Source: FEN-1073 sp963780865 (GTDB lineage: Bacteria; Chloroflexota; Anaerolineae; Anaerolineales; RBG-16-64-43). Taken from it: DNA of 64,000 nt. Shown piece by piece: positions 27,310 to 37,509 of the stretch. The position numbers and the translations under genes are program-made. A model generated the notes under the pieces. That model searched no databases. It had not been told where the DNA came from and saw only the letters and a list, made by a program, of their open reading frames with translations. Within the stretch, counting starts at the first letter, position 1. Each line of letters begins with the position of its first letter. The stretch covers positions 49,277 to 113,276 of the forward strand of contig CAWADT010000020.1 of assembly GCA_963780865.1 (NCBI GenBank), written 5' to 3'.

Positions 27310-30153
27310 ATGCCGTCGAAAAAAATCATCGTATCCCTCGATATTGAAACTACGGGCTTGAGCGCCGACCGGGACGCGGTCATCGAAGTCGGATTGGTCC
27401 GATACCGCGGCGACCGGGAAGAACAGCGCTGGTCGTCGTTCGTTCATCCCGGCCGTCCGATCCCTGCGGTCATCACCCAGCTGACCGGGATCAACGACGC
27501 CATGGTCTCCGGAGCCCCGCGTCTGCCGGACCTGATCCCGCAAATCCGGGAACTCACCGATGGCGCGGCCATCCTCGGCCACAATATCGCTTTCGACATT
27601 TCTTTTTTCCGTTCCTTCTCGCCTGCTTCTCGATTCGGAATCGATCGATACGCTGGAACTCGCTTCGGTGCTTTTGCCGCGCGCGCCGCGCTACAATCTC
27701 GGGGCGCTGTGCCGCCATTTGGAAATTCCCCTCGCAGCCACCCATCGCGCGCTGGACGACGCCCTCGCCGCGCACGGGCTGTACCGCAGCCTGATCGAGA
27801 TCGCCGGGACGCTGCCGATCAGCTCGCTGGCCGAGATCGTGCGCTTCGGACAGAATGTGGAGTGGGGGGGCGGAAACGTGCTGGAGGAAATTTATTCCCG
27901 GCGCCTCAAGGAAGAGGGGGCGATTGCGAAAATTCCCGGCGTTCGTTTCCCCGTTTTCGAACCGGCTCCCAAGCTGGAACCCCGGGGCGGACCGTCCGCG
28001 AAGCCGGCTCCCGCTGTCGGTCCGGAGGACGAGGGCGGCGAGCTGACCCCGCTTGACGCGGAGGAAATTTCGGCCATGCTGGATCAGGGCGGCCCGTTCG
28101 CCGCCCAGTTCCCAGGCTACGAATGCCGTCCGCAGCAGGTGGAGATGACCGCGGCGGTCGCCCGCGCGTTTTCCGCCGGAAACCATTTGATGGTCGAGGC
28201 CGGCACGGGAACCGGGAAAAGCCTGGCCTACCTTGTCCCGGCCGTGTATTGGGCGCTTCGCAACGGGGAACGCGTGGTGATCTCCACCAATACGATCAAT
28301 TTGCAGGATCAGCTCCTGCATAAGGATTTTCCCGATCTGATCCGGGTGCTCGGGTTGGATGCGCGGGCGGCGGTGTTGAAGGGACGTTCCAACTACATCT
28401 GCCCGAGAAAGTTTGAAGCGCTTCGCCACCGCGGCCCCGAAAGCGCCGAGCAGCTGCGGGTGCTGGCCAAGACGTTGCTCTGGCTGGCCGAGACCGCCAC
28501 CGGGGACCGGTCGGAGATCAACCTGAACGGACCGGCGGAACGCGCCGTCTGGTCGCAGCTCTCGGCCGAGGACGAACAATGCTCGCCCAAGACTTGTGCC
28601 CTCTACCGGCGGCATGCCTGCCCCTTTCTCCGCGCTCGGCAGGCGGCGGAAGAGGCGCATGTGCTGATTGTCAACCACGCGCTGCTCGTGGCCGATCTGG
28701 CCACGGAGAACCGGGTCCTGCCGGATTACCGCTATCTGATTGTGGATGAGGGCCACCAGTTGGAAGCGGCGGCCACCGATGGTCTCTCGTTTCGCTGCAG
28801 CTGGCCGGACATGGAACGCTCGCTGCGTGAATTGGGCGGGACCCGCAGCGGATGGCTGGGCACGCTGGCGGCCCAGACGAAAAAGAAAGGCGCGGCGAAG
28901 GATTGGGCCGCGGGAATTCGCGCCCAGGCCGACGACCTCGCCTCCGCGGTGGAGGCGGGGCTCCTCAGCGGGCGTGCTTTCTTCCGCTCGCTCGATCAAT
29001 TCGTCGACGGTCAAATCGAAGATCCGCCGAAGGAATATACGCTTCAATTTCGGATTGTCCCCGCCGTGCGCACTCAGCCGGGATGGGAGGACGTCGAAGA
29101 AACCTGGGAGAACCTGCGGACGGTGCTGGCCGATGCGGCCCGCATCGCGGCCGCGCTGGGGGAGAAAATCCAGGACTCCGAAGACCGGGAGGACGACGAC
29201 GGCGGCGAGCTTTCCTTGCTCTTCGCTTCCTGGGCCGGCCGGATGGATGGAACCATCGCGGCCATCCATCAGATCGTCGCCAAGCCGAACCCGCAAATGA
29301 TCCAATGGGTGGAAATTCCCCGCGATCGGGAATTTCGCACGCTTTTCTCCGCGCCGCTCCATGTCGGCCCGCTGATCGAACGTTACCTCTGGCATCCGAA
29401 GAGTTCGGTCGTGCTGACCTCCGCTACGCTGACCACCGCCGGCGAGTTCGACTACCTAAAGGAACGGCTGAACGCGGACGAAGCGGACACGCTGGTGGTG
29501 GGATCCCCGTTTGATTTTGAAAATTCCGCGCTGCTGTATCTTGTGAACGACATTCCCGAGCCGGGAGATATGCGCGCATACCAGCACGCCTTCAACCGCG
29601 GCCTGATGGATTTATGCAAAGCCACCCACGGCCGGGCGCTGGTGCTGTTCACTTCCTATACCCAGTTGCGGCAAACGTCGCAGGCTATTTCGGGGCCGCT
29701 CGCTCGCGATGGAATTGTCGTCTATGAACAGGGGGAGGGCGCTTCGCGCAACGCCTTGCTGGAGACCTTCCGCAACGCGGACCGGGCGGTGCTGCTCGGG
29801 ACCCGGTCGTTCTGGGAAGGCGTCGACGTTCCCGGGCAGGCGCTTTCGGTTCTGGTGATCGCCAAATTGCCGTTCGACGTCCCTTCCGACCCGATCGTCG
29901 CCGCGCGGGCCGAAACCTTCGAGGATCCCTTCCGCCAGTATTCCCTGCCCGAGGCCATTTTGCGTTTTCGCCAGGGGTTTGGGCGACTGATCCGCACGAA
30001 GACGGATCGCGGGGTGGCGGTTGTGTTCGACCGGCGCGTGCTGACCAAATCCTACGGACGCGCCTTTGTCGAGATTCGTTGCCGGATTGCACCCGCGAGC
30101 AAGGCACCTTGGCCGCCCTCCCGGCGCGTGCCGCCCGCTGGCTGGGGACATAA
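27310..30153 (+). CDS. dinG: DinG-type helicase fused to a DEDDh exonuclease domain (two frameshifts)
   Basis: About 945 residues. N-terminal exonuclease (about residues 1-170): DIETTGL, GHNIAFDISFF and THRALDDALAAH give the DEDDh set. The helicase part has Walker A EAGTGTGKSLAYLVP, DEGHQL, TSATL, GTRSFWEGVDVPG and FRQGFGRLIRT. Four Cys (YICPRK, EQCSPKTC, RHACPF) should hold an XPD-like Fe-S cluster. Frame 1 is left near 27625 by a +1 (then LLLDSESIDTLELAS). Near 30072 a missing base hides the true end FVEDSLPDCTREQG...RAARWLGT with TAA at 30151. Predicted 5'-3' DNA helicase/nuclease in repair. A small hairpin (CCGCAC/GTGCGG, then TTTT, near 27277) lies in its leader. Confidence 0.9.
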
Positions 30154-30157
30154 CCCA

Positions 30158-31117
30158 GTGCCCGAGTCCAAAATTCTGGTGACCGGGAGCACCGGTTTCG
30201 TGGGCCGAGTGATCACGCGGACCTTGGCAGAACGGGGCCACTCCGTCCGTTTGCTGTTGCGGCCGTCTACGCAGGTCGCCCGTCTTCCGGTGGCCGAAGC
30301 GGAGACGGTCGTGGCTTCGCTTCAGGATGAACGGGGGATCCGCGCGGCCACCGCGGGAGTCGACGCGATCGTGCACCTGGCTTCGGCCGAGGGCGCCCGC
30401 CGCCGGCGCGATCTGTACACCACCGATATCGAGGGCACGCGGATGCTCCTCGCCCAGGCCAAAGCGTCCGGCGTCAGACGGTTCGTTTATCTCAGCCATC
30501 TGGGTGCCGACCGCGGGTCGGCCTTTCCTTTTCTGCAGGCGAAAGGAATTGCCGAACATGCCATCCTGGAAAGCGGGATCCCATCGCTTATTCTGCGGTC
30601 GTCCCGGATTTTCGGAGCGGGGGATTCTTTCACCAATTCGATCGCCTTCCTGGCCCGCGTAATTCCGGCGGTCTTTTTTATCCCCGATATGGATACCCAT
30701 CTTCAGCCGTTGTGGGTGGAGGATTTGGCCGCCTGTATGGAGTATTGCCTGGCCGAAGACCGGTACTTCGGCGAAACCCTTTCCATCGGCGGACCGGAGC
30801 ATCTGTCCTTTCGGCAGATCGTCGAATCGGTGCTGGATGAAATCCGCGCGCCCCGGATGGTAATGGGAATCTGGCCGCCGCTGGCGCGCTTCAGTCTGGG
30901 AATGATGGATTGGATCCTTCCGCATTCCCCGCTCTCTCCCTTTTGGATGGACTATCTCGGCGTTCCGAGCACTTGTGAAGCCAACAACCTCTCCCGGCTG
31001 TTCGGATTGAAGCCGGCCCGGATCGGCCAGCAGCTGGGGTACTTGCGCCAGGGGCGCGGGCTGCGGAAATTGTTTCAATATGTCCTGCACGGGAGTCAGG
31101 CGCTGTGGGAGAAATAG
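30158..31117 (+). CDS. NAD(P)-binding SDR protein (atypical, NDUFA9/epimerase-like)
   Basis: 319 residues from GTG 30158, 4 bp after the dinG stop. It begins with the Rossmann motif ILVTGSTGFVGRVITRTL (GxxGxxG), followed by VDAIVHLASAEG and VRRFVYLSHLGAD. The catalytic Tyr/Lys of classical SDRs is replaced around SAFPFLQAKGIAE, which fits the atypical group of NDUFA9/complex-I-like and sugar-epimerase-like proteins. The C-terminal part (WVEDLAACMEYCL, TLSIGGPEHLSFRQIVE) is typical of these. It seems fused to dinG in the raw frame only because of the missing base near 30072. Substrate unknown. Confidence 0.85.
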   Translation: MPESKILVTGSTGFVGRVITRTLAERGHSVRLLLRPSTQVARLPVAEAETVVASLQDERGIRAATAGVDAIVHLASAEGARRRRDLYTTDIEGTRMLLAQAKASGVRRFVYLSHLGADRGSAFPFLQAKGIAEHAILESGIPSLILRSSRIFGAGDSFTNSIAFLARVIPAVFFIPDMDTHLQPLWVEDLAACMEYCLAEDRYFGETLSIGGPEHLSFRQIVESVLDEIRAPRMVMGIWPPLARFSLGMMDWILPHSPLSPFWMDYLGVPSTCEANNLSRLFGLKPARIGQQLGYLRQGRGLRKLFQYVLHGSQALWEK

Positions 31118-31738
31118 CGGCGGAGCGCAATGGCTCATCGTAGAGGATAAGGTGGACGGATTTCTCGGATGAAACCAATTGCCCCGGCTGGGCGACGCAT
31201 TCTCGGGACGGTCTCCGAAGACTCAAATATTCGATTTAAGTCCTCAAGGATTATTATCCGCGTAATTTATTAGTATATAAAACCACTACCTCTGGTCGTG
31301 AGTAGAGTGAAAAGGTTCTACCGATGGAGTTATTTATCCGATCCGCAATTTATCCTATCGTGCTAGGAATCCGTTTAGTGCGCGCCATCCCATCCTTCCT
31401 CCCTTTATCCCTTCTCCCTTCCCGTACGACGGGAAGGGAGAAGGGGAATCATTGGCATGGTGATTATAAAGAAAGCCACCGGGGAGGTGGGATGGGATGG
31501 AAATACGAGAGCGCATCTTCCAGGTGCAGCGTTCTAAAGCCGCCGCCTTTGGCGGCGGTAATTTATTTCCTCTGCGGCATCCACGTACACGTTGTAAACG
31601 AAAAATGAATCGACCTAGGCAAATGCTTCGGGGGAATGATGATATCGATGCGGGGATTCAGATCGGGCATTGGAGTGGAAAGCAGATATCGTGCGAAGGC
31701 GGGAGAACCTCCCGCCGCGAGCCCGGCCACAGGATATC
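31118..31738. other. 621-bp gene-free region with hairpins
   Basis: No supported gene. Three structures stand out. A perfect 17-bp inverted repeat with a 3-nt loop lies at 31409-31445 (arms CCCTTCTCCCTTCCCGT / ACGGGAAGGGAGAAGGG). CCGCCGCC-TTT-GGCGGCGG at 31540-31558 is followed by TAATTTATTT, which is terminator-like on the plus strand. GGCGGGAG-AAC-CTCCCGCC lies near 31699-31717, just past the mevalonate kinase stop. The sequence is locally AT-rich around 31240-31320. Confidence 0.6.
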
Positions 31739-32669
31739 TTATCCGGGTGCAAGCGATGTCCGGTAGACGGCTGCGGCTCCTGCGCCTCGCAGGGCGGATT
31801 CCACAATGTCGAGGCTGTGCGAATCGGCCAGCGCGACGACGTTCCCCCCCAATCCGGCGCCGGTAAGCTTAGCCCCCAGGGCTCCCGCGCCGCGCGCGGC
31901 GTCCACCAGTCGGTCGAGCCGCGGGGTGGTTACGCCGATGGCCCGCAACAATTCGTGGTCCTGGTTCATCGTCATGCCGAGCGGTTGGGTGCGCCCCGCT
32001 TCTAGATGTCCCCGGCCGGCATCGGCCAGCGCCCCGATCCTGCGGAAGTATTCGTCGTAACGCGCGGGATCCGCCTGCCAACGCTGGCGCACGCCGCCGA
32101 CGGCGGAGCGGGTTTCGCTATGCTCGCCGCTGTCGGCCAGGAGGAGGTGCATCTCCGCCGGAATGCGCAGCGGCACGGGTTCGCACTCCCGCCGGAAATA
32201 AACCGGCCGTTCGTAAGCGATGACCGTATTATCCACTCCGGACGGGGTACCGTGGTAAATCCGTTCGATGTCGAAGACGATCCGGGAAATTTCGCCCGGC
32301 GTGAGAACCCGGCCAGCGGCGGCGGCAAGCACCCGGACGATGGCCGTCGATACGGCCGCGCCGGAACCTAAGCCCGAGGCGACGGGTATATCCGAAGTGA
32401 TGGCCAGGGTTCCCGCCGGGATTTCAATCCCAAGCGAATTCGGTGGTGCGGCGCACGCAGAAGGCGAGCGGATGATCCGCCGGAAGCTCCTCCAGCCTGG
32501 ACTCCAATCCGATGGCCGGAGCGGTCAGGGTGAGCGGGGAATCATTCGGGGCAAGCTCCGCCCGGGCCCTCAGCCCCGCGACGGGGATGGCCACGGCGGG
32601 GAATCCGTACACCACGGCATGCTCCCCCAGCAGGATGCATTTGGCGCAAGCCGAGGCGCGATGGATCAT
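31739..32669 (-). CDS. mvk: Mevalonate kinase, GHMP family (one frameshift)
   Basis: ATP-dependent phosphorylation of mevalonate toward isoprenoids. Starts at ATG 32669, overlapping the ubiA stop (ATGA). N-terminus ASACAKCILLGEHAVVYGFPA is diagnostic of mevalonate kinase. A +1 base near 32439 (TTCGCTTGGG) breaks the frame after RRTTEF; corrected, it reads LGIEIPAGTLAITSDIPVAS and then GLGSGAAVSTAI, the GHMP phosphate loop. Then YHGTPSGVDNTVIAY, with the catalytic Asp, and the GHMP motif 3 GAKLTGAGLGGNVVAL. About 309 residues. Pairing with a prenyltransferase supports the isoprenoid role. Confidence 0.88.
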
Positions 32670-33547
32670 TGCCAGAGATAGAGGATGAGCATCGCCGAGA
32701 CCCCCCACAAGAAAATTCCCGCCTGCAGCGGCCGGTCGGTGAGCAGCAATTCCTCCGGCTCGCCGCCTGCGTTTTCCACCTGGATCAGGTAAAGGTAGCG
32801 GAAAACGCTGTACATCACGAAAAGGATCGTGAGCATCATCGCGTGGTTGGTGGGCAGGTTGGGGGCCGAGAACGTGTAGAACGAGTAACAGATGATCGTG
32901 GCGGCGGAGACGATGTGGATGTAACTATCCAGCAGCGGCAGGGAGTAGCCGCTGAGCACCTTGCGATGGTCGGAGGCGCCGTCCTCCAGGAGGAGGAGTT
33001 CCGACCGCCGTTTGCCAAAGGAGATGTACAGCGCCAGGAGCACCATGCAGACGTACATCCAGGGCGAGAATCGCTCCACGGAGATCAGCAGGACGCCGCC
33101 GCCGACGCGGAGCAGGAAACAGACCGCGATGGTCAGGGCGTCGACGATGGGAATATGCTTTGAGGTAGAAGGAATAGGCCACATTTAAAGGAAGGAAGGC
33201 GAGGATCAGCAGAGAAAAATCCCACGCCAGGAGAAACGCCCGCCCGAGCGAAACGGCCATCAAGCACGACCGCGGCGACAAGCGCCAGCCGGGACGGGGA
33301 GGGCGCCGGAGGCGACCGGGCGCAGCCGTTTGACGGGATGCAGCCGGTCCTGCCGGCGGTCGGCGATGTCGTTGATCAGGTAGACGGAACCCGACGCCAG
33401 GCACAACAGGAGAAAACCGCAAGCCGTCCGGAAGAAGGGCGCCCAGTGGAAGAATTGCCGGTCGAACACCAGCGCCGCAAAGATGAAAATATTCTTCGGC
33501 CATTGGCGCGGGCGCATGCTTTTAATGATTCCGTAGAACCAGTTCAT
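32666..33547 (-). CDS. UbiA-family prenyltransferase, decaprenyl-phosphate phosphoribosyltransferase-like (three frameshifts)
   Basis: Integral membrane prenyltransferase, about 293 residues. The N-terminus MRPRQWPKNIFIFAALVFD and the first Asp-rich motif NDIADRRQDRLHPVKRLRP resemble the UbiA branch that makes decaprenylphosphoryl-phosphoribose (Rv3806c type) more than quinone UbiA. Three +1 shifts were traced: near 33285 (CCC), near 33248 (CTTGATGG) and near 33150 (AAAGCAT). After these corrections the helices read LALVAAVVL, MAVSLGRAFLLAWDFSLL and LNVAYSFYLK, then HIPIVDALTIAVCFLLRV, and the second Asp region follows. The stop overlaps mvk. The lipid and acceptor are not certain. Confidence 0.8.
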
Positions 33548-33605
33548 ACACGCTCCGTTTCAGGAAAAATAAAAATTAACGTTACGGCTGAGCTTGGAAG
33601 AACTA

Positions 33606-33746
33606 GTACGCGGATTACGCTGAATTTATGGATTTCGCGGAACACCTAATTGAAAAAAACCTTAGAATTTTTAGACCTCCCGCGCAATCCGCCTTTTTCC
33701 GTGCCTGCCCCATGAGTGCGTAGCACGAATGGGGCAATCCGCGTAC
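33606..33746. repeat. Diverged palindromic element
   Basis: Perfect 11-bp inverted repeat GTACGCGGATT (33606-33616) / AATCCGCGTAC (33736-33746), with an inner hairpin TGCCCCAT / ATGGGGCA (33706-33736). It resembles the 'CCACGGATT' family at 10437 and 15171. It occupies most of the 297-bp gap between ubiA and the regulator gene. Confidence 0.6.
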
Positions 33747-33844
33747 ATTTTTTCCAATCCCTTTTGAATCCCTGAGCAGTTACAAATTAACCATCTTGGG
33801 CAAACGGACCCCCCGGACCAATGCGGCGAACTTCCGGAGCAGGA

Positions 33845-34615
<771 letters not shown>

Positions 34616-34619
<4 letters not shown>

Positions 34620-34858
34620 TCCCGGACAAAGGTGACCAGTTTTTCTCCCGCCTCGCCGGGAACCACCTCGATGTAGGTCACGCGGTGGGTCGCCCACATC
34701 ACCGTGGTGACGTTGGCTTGGACGATAGGCAGATCCTTGCCATCCCGGCGGCGGGGATTACTGACCGTGATGAAATTGGCCGTGGAGGCGGGCAATTCCT
34801 CCATTTCCCCCAGAACCGCATCTTCGTTTGAAAGGTGGATGAGAACGGAATAAGCCAT
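34616..34858 (-). CDS. 80-residue conserved-looking protein in the signalling operon
   Basis: No family recognised with certainty. 80 residues, start ATG 34858, 5 bp after the FHA gene; its stop overlaps the regulator start. It is soluble and predicted to be beta-rich: MAYSVLIHLSNEDAVLGEME, then FITVSNPRRRDGKDLPIVQ, TTVMWATHRVTYIEVVPGE. The Arg-Arg-Arg-Asp-Gly-Lys turn might be a binding loop. Its tight coupling on both sides suggests a dedicated partner of the FHA protein or the regulator. Confidence 0.75.
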
Positions 34859-34863
34859 GGCGA

Positions 34864-35379
34864 TTAATGTCCTCCAGCCTGGCGGGAAACTTCGATGACG
34901 AGGTTTCCTAGACGAAGAATGTCCCCGTCGGAAAGCGTCGCCGGATGATCCGGCAGAACGCGGACATCGTTGATGAAAGTGCCGTTGGCGCTGCCCAGAT
35001 CGATGGCCAGGAGCGAATCGCCCTCGAACCGCAAATGGCAGTGCAGGCGCGAGACGCCCTTTTCGTGCGCCCCAAATCGGTTCAGGTCGACGTCGGGAAT
35101 CACCGCCTGCCCCTTTTCCGCCCGGCCCAGGATGTACTCCTGCTGGCCGAATAGGGGGATCCCCACGTTATTCCCCGCCACCCGCAAGGCGATGGAATCG
35201 CCGGATTGCAGCGGAGAGCGGGAGGCATCCGGCGGCTTCGCCGCGATGAGCTCGTCCACCTTTTCGGCGGGGAGGGCGTTGGTCGGAGAGGAGGCGTCCT
35301 CGCTCACCCGGGCGCAGCATTCCGGGCAAAAAAGCGTTCCGTAATAGACCGACGTTTGGCAGACGTGGCAGGTGATCAT
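34864..35379 (-). CDS. Zinc-ribbon plus FHA domain protein
   Basis: 171 residues. N-terminal zinc ribbon with two CxxC knuckles (CHVCQ, CPECC), then a short linker, then an FHA domain (about residues 70-165) with GRAEKGQAVIPDVDL, GVSRLHCHLRF and DLGSANGTFINDVRVL. FHA domains bind phospho-Thr peptides, here presumably targets of the Ser/Thr kinase in the same operon. Its start overlaps the VWA gene stop (ATGA). Intact. Confidence 0.93.
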   Translation of the reverse strand: MITCHVCQTSVYYGTLFCPECCARVSEDASSPTNALPAEKVDELIAAKPPDASRSPLQSGDSIALRVAGNNVGIPLFGQQEYILGRAEKGQAVIPDVDLNRFGAHEKGVSRLHCHLRFEGDSLLAIDLGSANGTFINDVRVLPDHPATLSDGDILRLGNLVIEVSRQAGGH

Positions 35380-36609
35380 TTCCGCGTTCCCCCGTGTTTG
35401 GGATCCACCAGGCTGCGGGTCCCGTATTTGACCGCTTTCTTTCCTTTTTCAGAAAAAGCATGGCTCCGGTGCAGAGCGGAGGATTCGCTCAGGACGGTAT
35501 TGGCCAGATCCGGTTCGCCCATTTCAAACAGGCGCGTGGCCAGCCGGTCCATCCGGGTGGTGGCCAAATTCAAATGACCCGTTTGCGCGTCCTGAGAGCG
35601 CCTTTTCCTCCAGCTTCGCGAGCGTGACGTTGCGCACGGCGGTCAGCAGCGAGCCGGGGATCGGCGCCGGGACGGGTTGAGGGCACGACCGGCAAACTAA
35701 GAGAAAGCACCGTCCGCAGATTGGTCGACCGTTTCGCCAGGTGCGCGCTCAGGTGCAGCCGGCTGATCTCGTAGGAATCCATCTGGGAAACGGGCGGAAC
35801 GAGATATTCCATGAGCAGCGTGATGTTGTTTCCGGAAAAAAGCGATCCCAGCCGCAGCATGTGGCCTTCGTGCAGCGGCATCGGGGCGGGGTTTACCCGG
35901 AAGGAGGATTGCAGCGTAACGCCGGGCGTGGTTTCCACTTCCACTACCACCTGGTCGGCATGGACCTGGCCGAGGCCGAGGAATTTCTGCTGGAGGAAGG
36001 GCCCGAGCGAAGCGATGTTATCGATATACACCGCCTGGCCGCCGGTCTTGGTCGCGAGGGAATCCAGGAAGATGTCGTTCCATTCTTCGCCGATTCCCAT
36101 CGCGGTGATTTCGATCCCCTCTTGGGCGGCTTCTTCCGCCAGTTGCAGCGACGCCGCTTCGTCCCCATAGGTCCGTCCATCGGTGAGCAGGATGACGTGA
36201 TCCACGGTGCCGGGGCGGCGCACCTGGCGCAGCTGGTTGACGCCGGAGGAGAGCCCCTGATAAATTTCGGTTCCCCCGTTGGCTTGGATCAGGCTGAGCC
36301 GCTGGCGCGCCTCCGGAACAGGCAGGCTCGCCTCGGTGGAGATCAGCACTTCCGCCCGGTCGCTGAACGTAACGATCGCGATTCTATCCTGCGGCCGGAG
36401 CTGGGAGATGATGCTCTCCGCCGAAGCCCGCGCGGTGTCGAGCCGTTCGCCGGCCATCGAGGTGGACCGGTCCAGGACCAGACTTAAATTCAGCGGAGGC
36501 GGAACGCTGATCCCCCTCCGACTGGAGAGGGCTTGATCGTCGCCATCGAATACAGCACCTGCGGCTCGTCCAGCGCCCGGAGGACCGGGCGGCTGACGTG
36601 GACTTCCAT
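35376..36609 (-). CDS. VWA-domain protein with intact MIDAS (three frameshifts)
   Basis: About 410 residues. Start ATG 36609 (MEVHVSRPVLRALDEPQVLY). A shift near 36520 leads into SVPPPLNLSLVLDRSTSMAG. The VWA domain carries the full metal site: DRSTS, the Thr in NGGTEIYQGL and the Asp in LLTDGRTYGDE. A beta-rich domain follows (VVVEVETTPGVTLQS, NITLLMEYLVPP). Two more +1 shifts near 35672 and 35598 must be removed to reach PQPVPAPIPGSLLTAVRNV and the C-terminal helix (HLNLATTRMDRLATRLFEMG...), ending at 35376. It lies 33 bp after PP2C and overlaps the FHA gene. Likely cytosolic: no signal peptide is seen. Confidence 0.87.
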
Positions 36610-36642
36610 GATAGAGCGGTTCCTGTCCGGCGGATGGGTTGT

Positions 36643-37485
36643 TCATGGTTCCCCTGTCATCTCCACGATGATGGCGGAAATATTATCCGGACCTCCCATG
36701 GTGTTGGCCTGCCGGGAGAGCGCGGCGGCCGCATCCTGGGGAGATTCGTAGTTGGCGGTGATGCGGAGGATTTCGGAATCGGAGAGAACTCCCCACAGCC
36801 CGTCGGTGCACAGCAGCAGGCGCGATCCTTTCTCCCATGGAACGGTGAGAAAGTCGGTTTCGATGCCTTCCACTTGACCGACCGCCTTGAGCAGCACGTT
36901 TCGCTGCGCAAACCGCCCCGCTTCCTCGCTGGAGATGTGCCCCTGGTCGACCAGCCGTTGGACGAGCGAGTGGTCGTGCGTGAGCTGGCGGATTTCTTTG
37001 CCGACCAGGTAGGCGCGGCTGTCGCCGATGTGGGTAAAAAAAATCTGGCGGCTGAAGACGAGCGCGGCGGTGAGCGTGGTTCCGCTGCCGGGAAGGTTAA
37101 GCATCACGGCCTGATTGGCCAGGAGGATGGACGATTCCAGGATCTCCTGGATCGACTCGGAATTCTCGGAGACGGCGCCCAGCCATTGCGCGCCGAACCG
37201 GCTGACCACCTCGCGGGCGAAGGTTTGCGCCGCCAGCTGGCTCGCCCGTTCGCCCTGTTCGTGCCCGCCCATCCCGTCGGCGACGACGAACAGCCCGTAG
37301 TAGGGGGAGGCGGTGTCGCCCTGTTGCAGCGAGGTGATCGCCACAACGCAATCCTCGTTGGATTGGCGGACCCGGCCGGTCTCGTACGTGATTCCATACC
37401 GGAACATCGGCAGCTCCTGGGGAAGCTCGGGGGGAAGGGTTGCTTTGGCCGTGCGGCGCTTGCGCAGTCGGATGATTGGGGACAC
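36643..37485 (-). CDS. PP2C-family Ser/Thr protein phosphatase
   Basis: 280 residues, intact. All PP2C metal motifs are present: TGRVRQSNEDC, VVADGMGGHEQGERAS, GTTLTAALV, FTHIGDSRAYLV, LLCTDGLWGVL, GGPDNISAIIVEM. A short basic N-terminus (IIRLRKRRTAKA) precedes the domain. It should remove phosphates placed by the kinase encoded 25 bp upstream. Cytosolic. Confidence 0.95.
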   Translation of the reverse strand: MSPIIRLRKRRTAKATLPPELPQELPMFRYGITYETGRVRQSNEDCVVAITSLQQGDTASPYYGLFVVADGMGGHEQGERASQLAAQTFAREVVSRFGAQWLGAVSENSESIQEILESSILLANQAVMLNLPGSGTTLTAALVFSRQIFFTHIGDSRAYLVGKEIRQLTHDHSLVQRLVDQGHISSEEAGRFAQRNVLLKAVGQVEGIETDFLTVPWEKGSRLLLCTDGLWGVLSDSEILRITANYESPQDAAAALSRQANTMGGPDNISAIIVEMTGEP

Positions 37486-37509
37486 GCCATTCTCCTTGAG
37501 ACGCCCCGC

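Noticed and set aside
27554..29395. Long minus-strand frame opposite dinG (613 codons)
   Set aside because: Antisense shadow of a GC-rich coding gene; the plus strand has all helicase motifs.
27560..31117. Natural fusion of helicase and SDR protein
   Set aside because: A missing base near 30072 hides a proper dinG end (RAARWLGT, TAA 30151) and a GTG start at 30158, so these are two genes.
36570..36646. VWA gene start at ATG 36646
   Set aside because: It would remove one frameshift, but the residues from ATG 36609 (MEVHVSRPVLRALDEPQVLY) fit the usual N-terminus of this VWA family.
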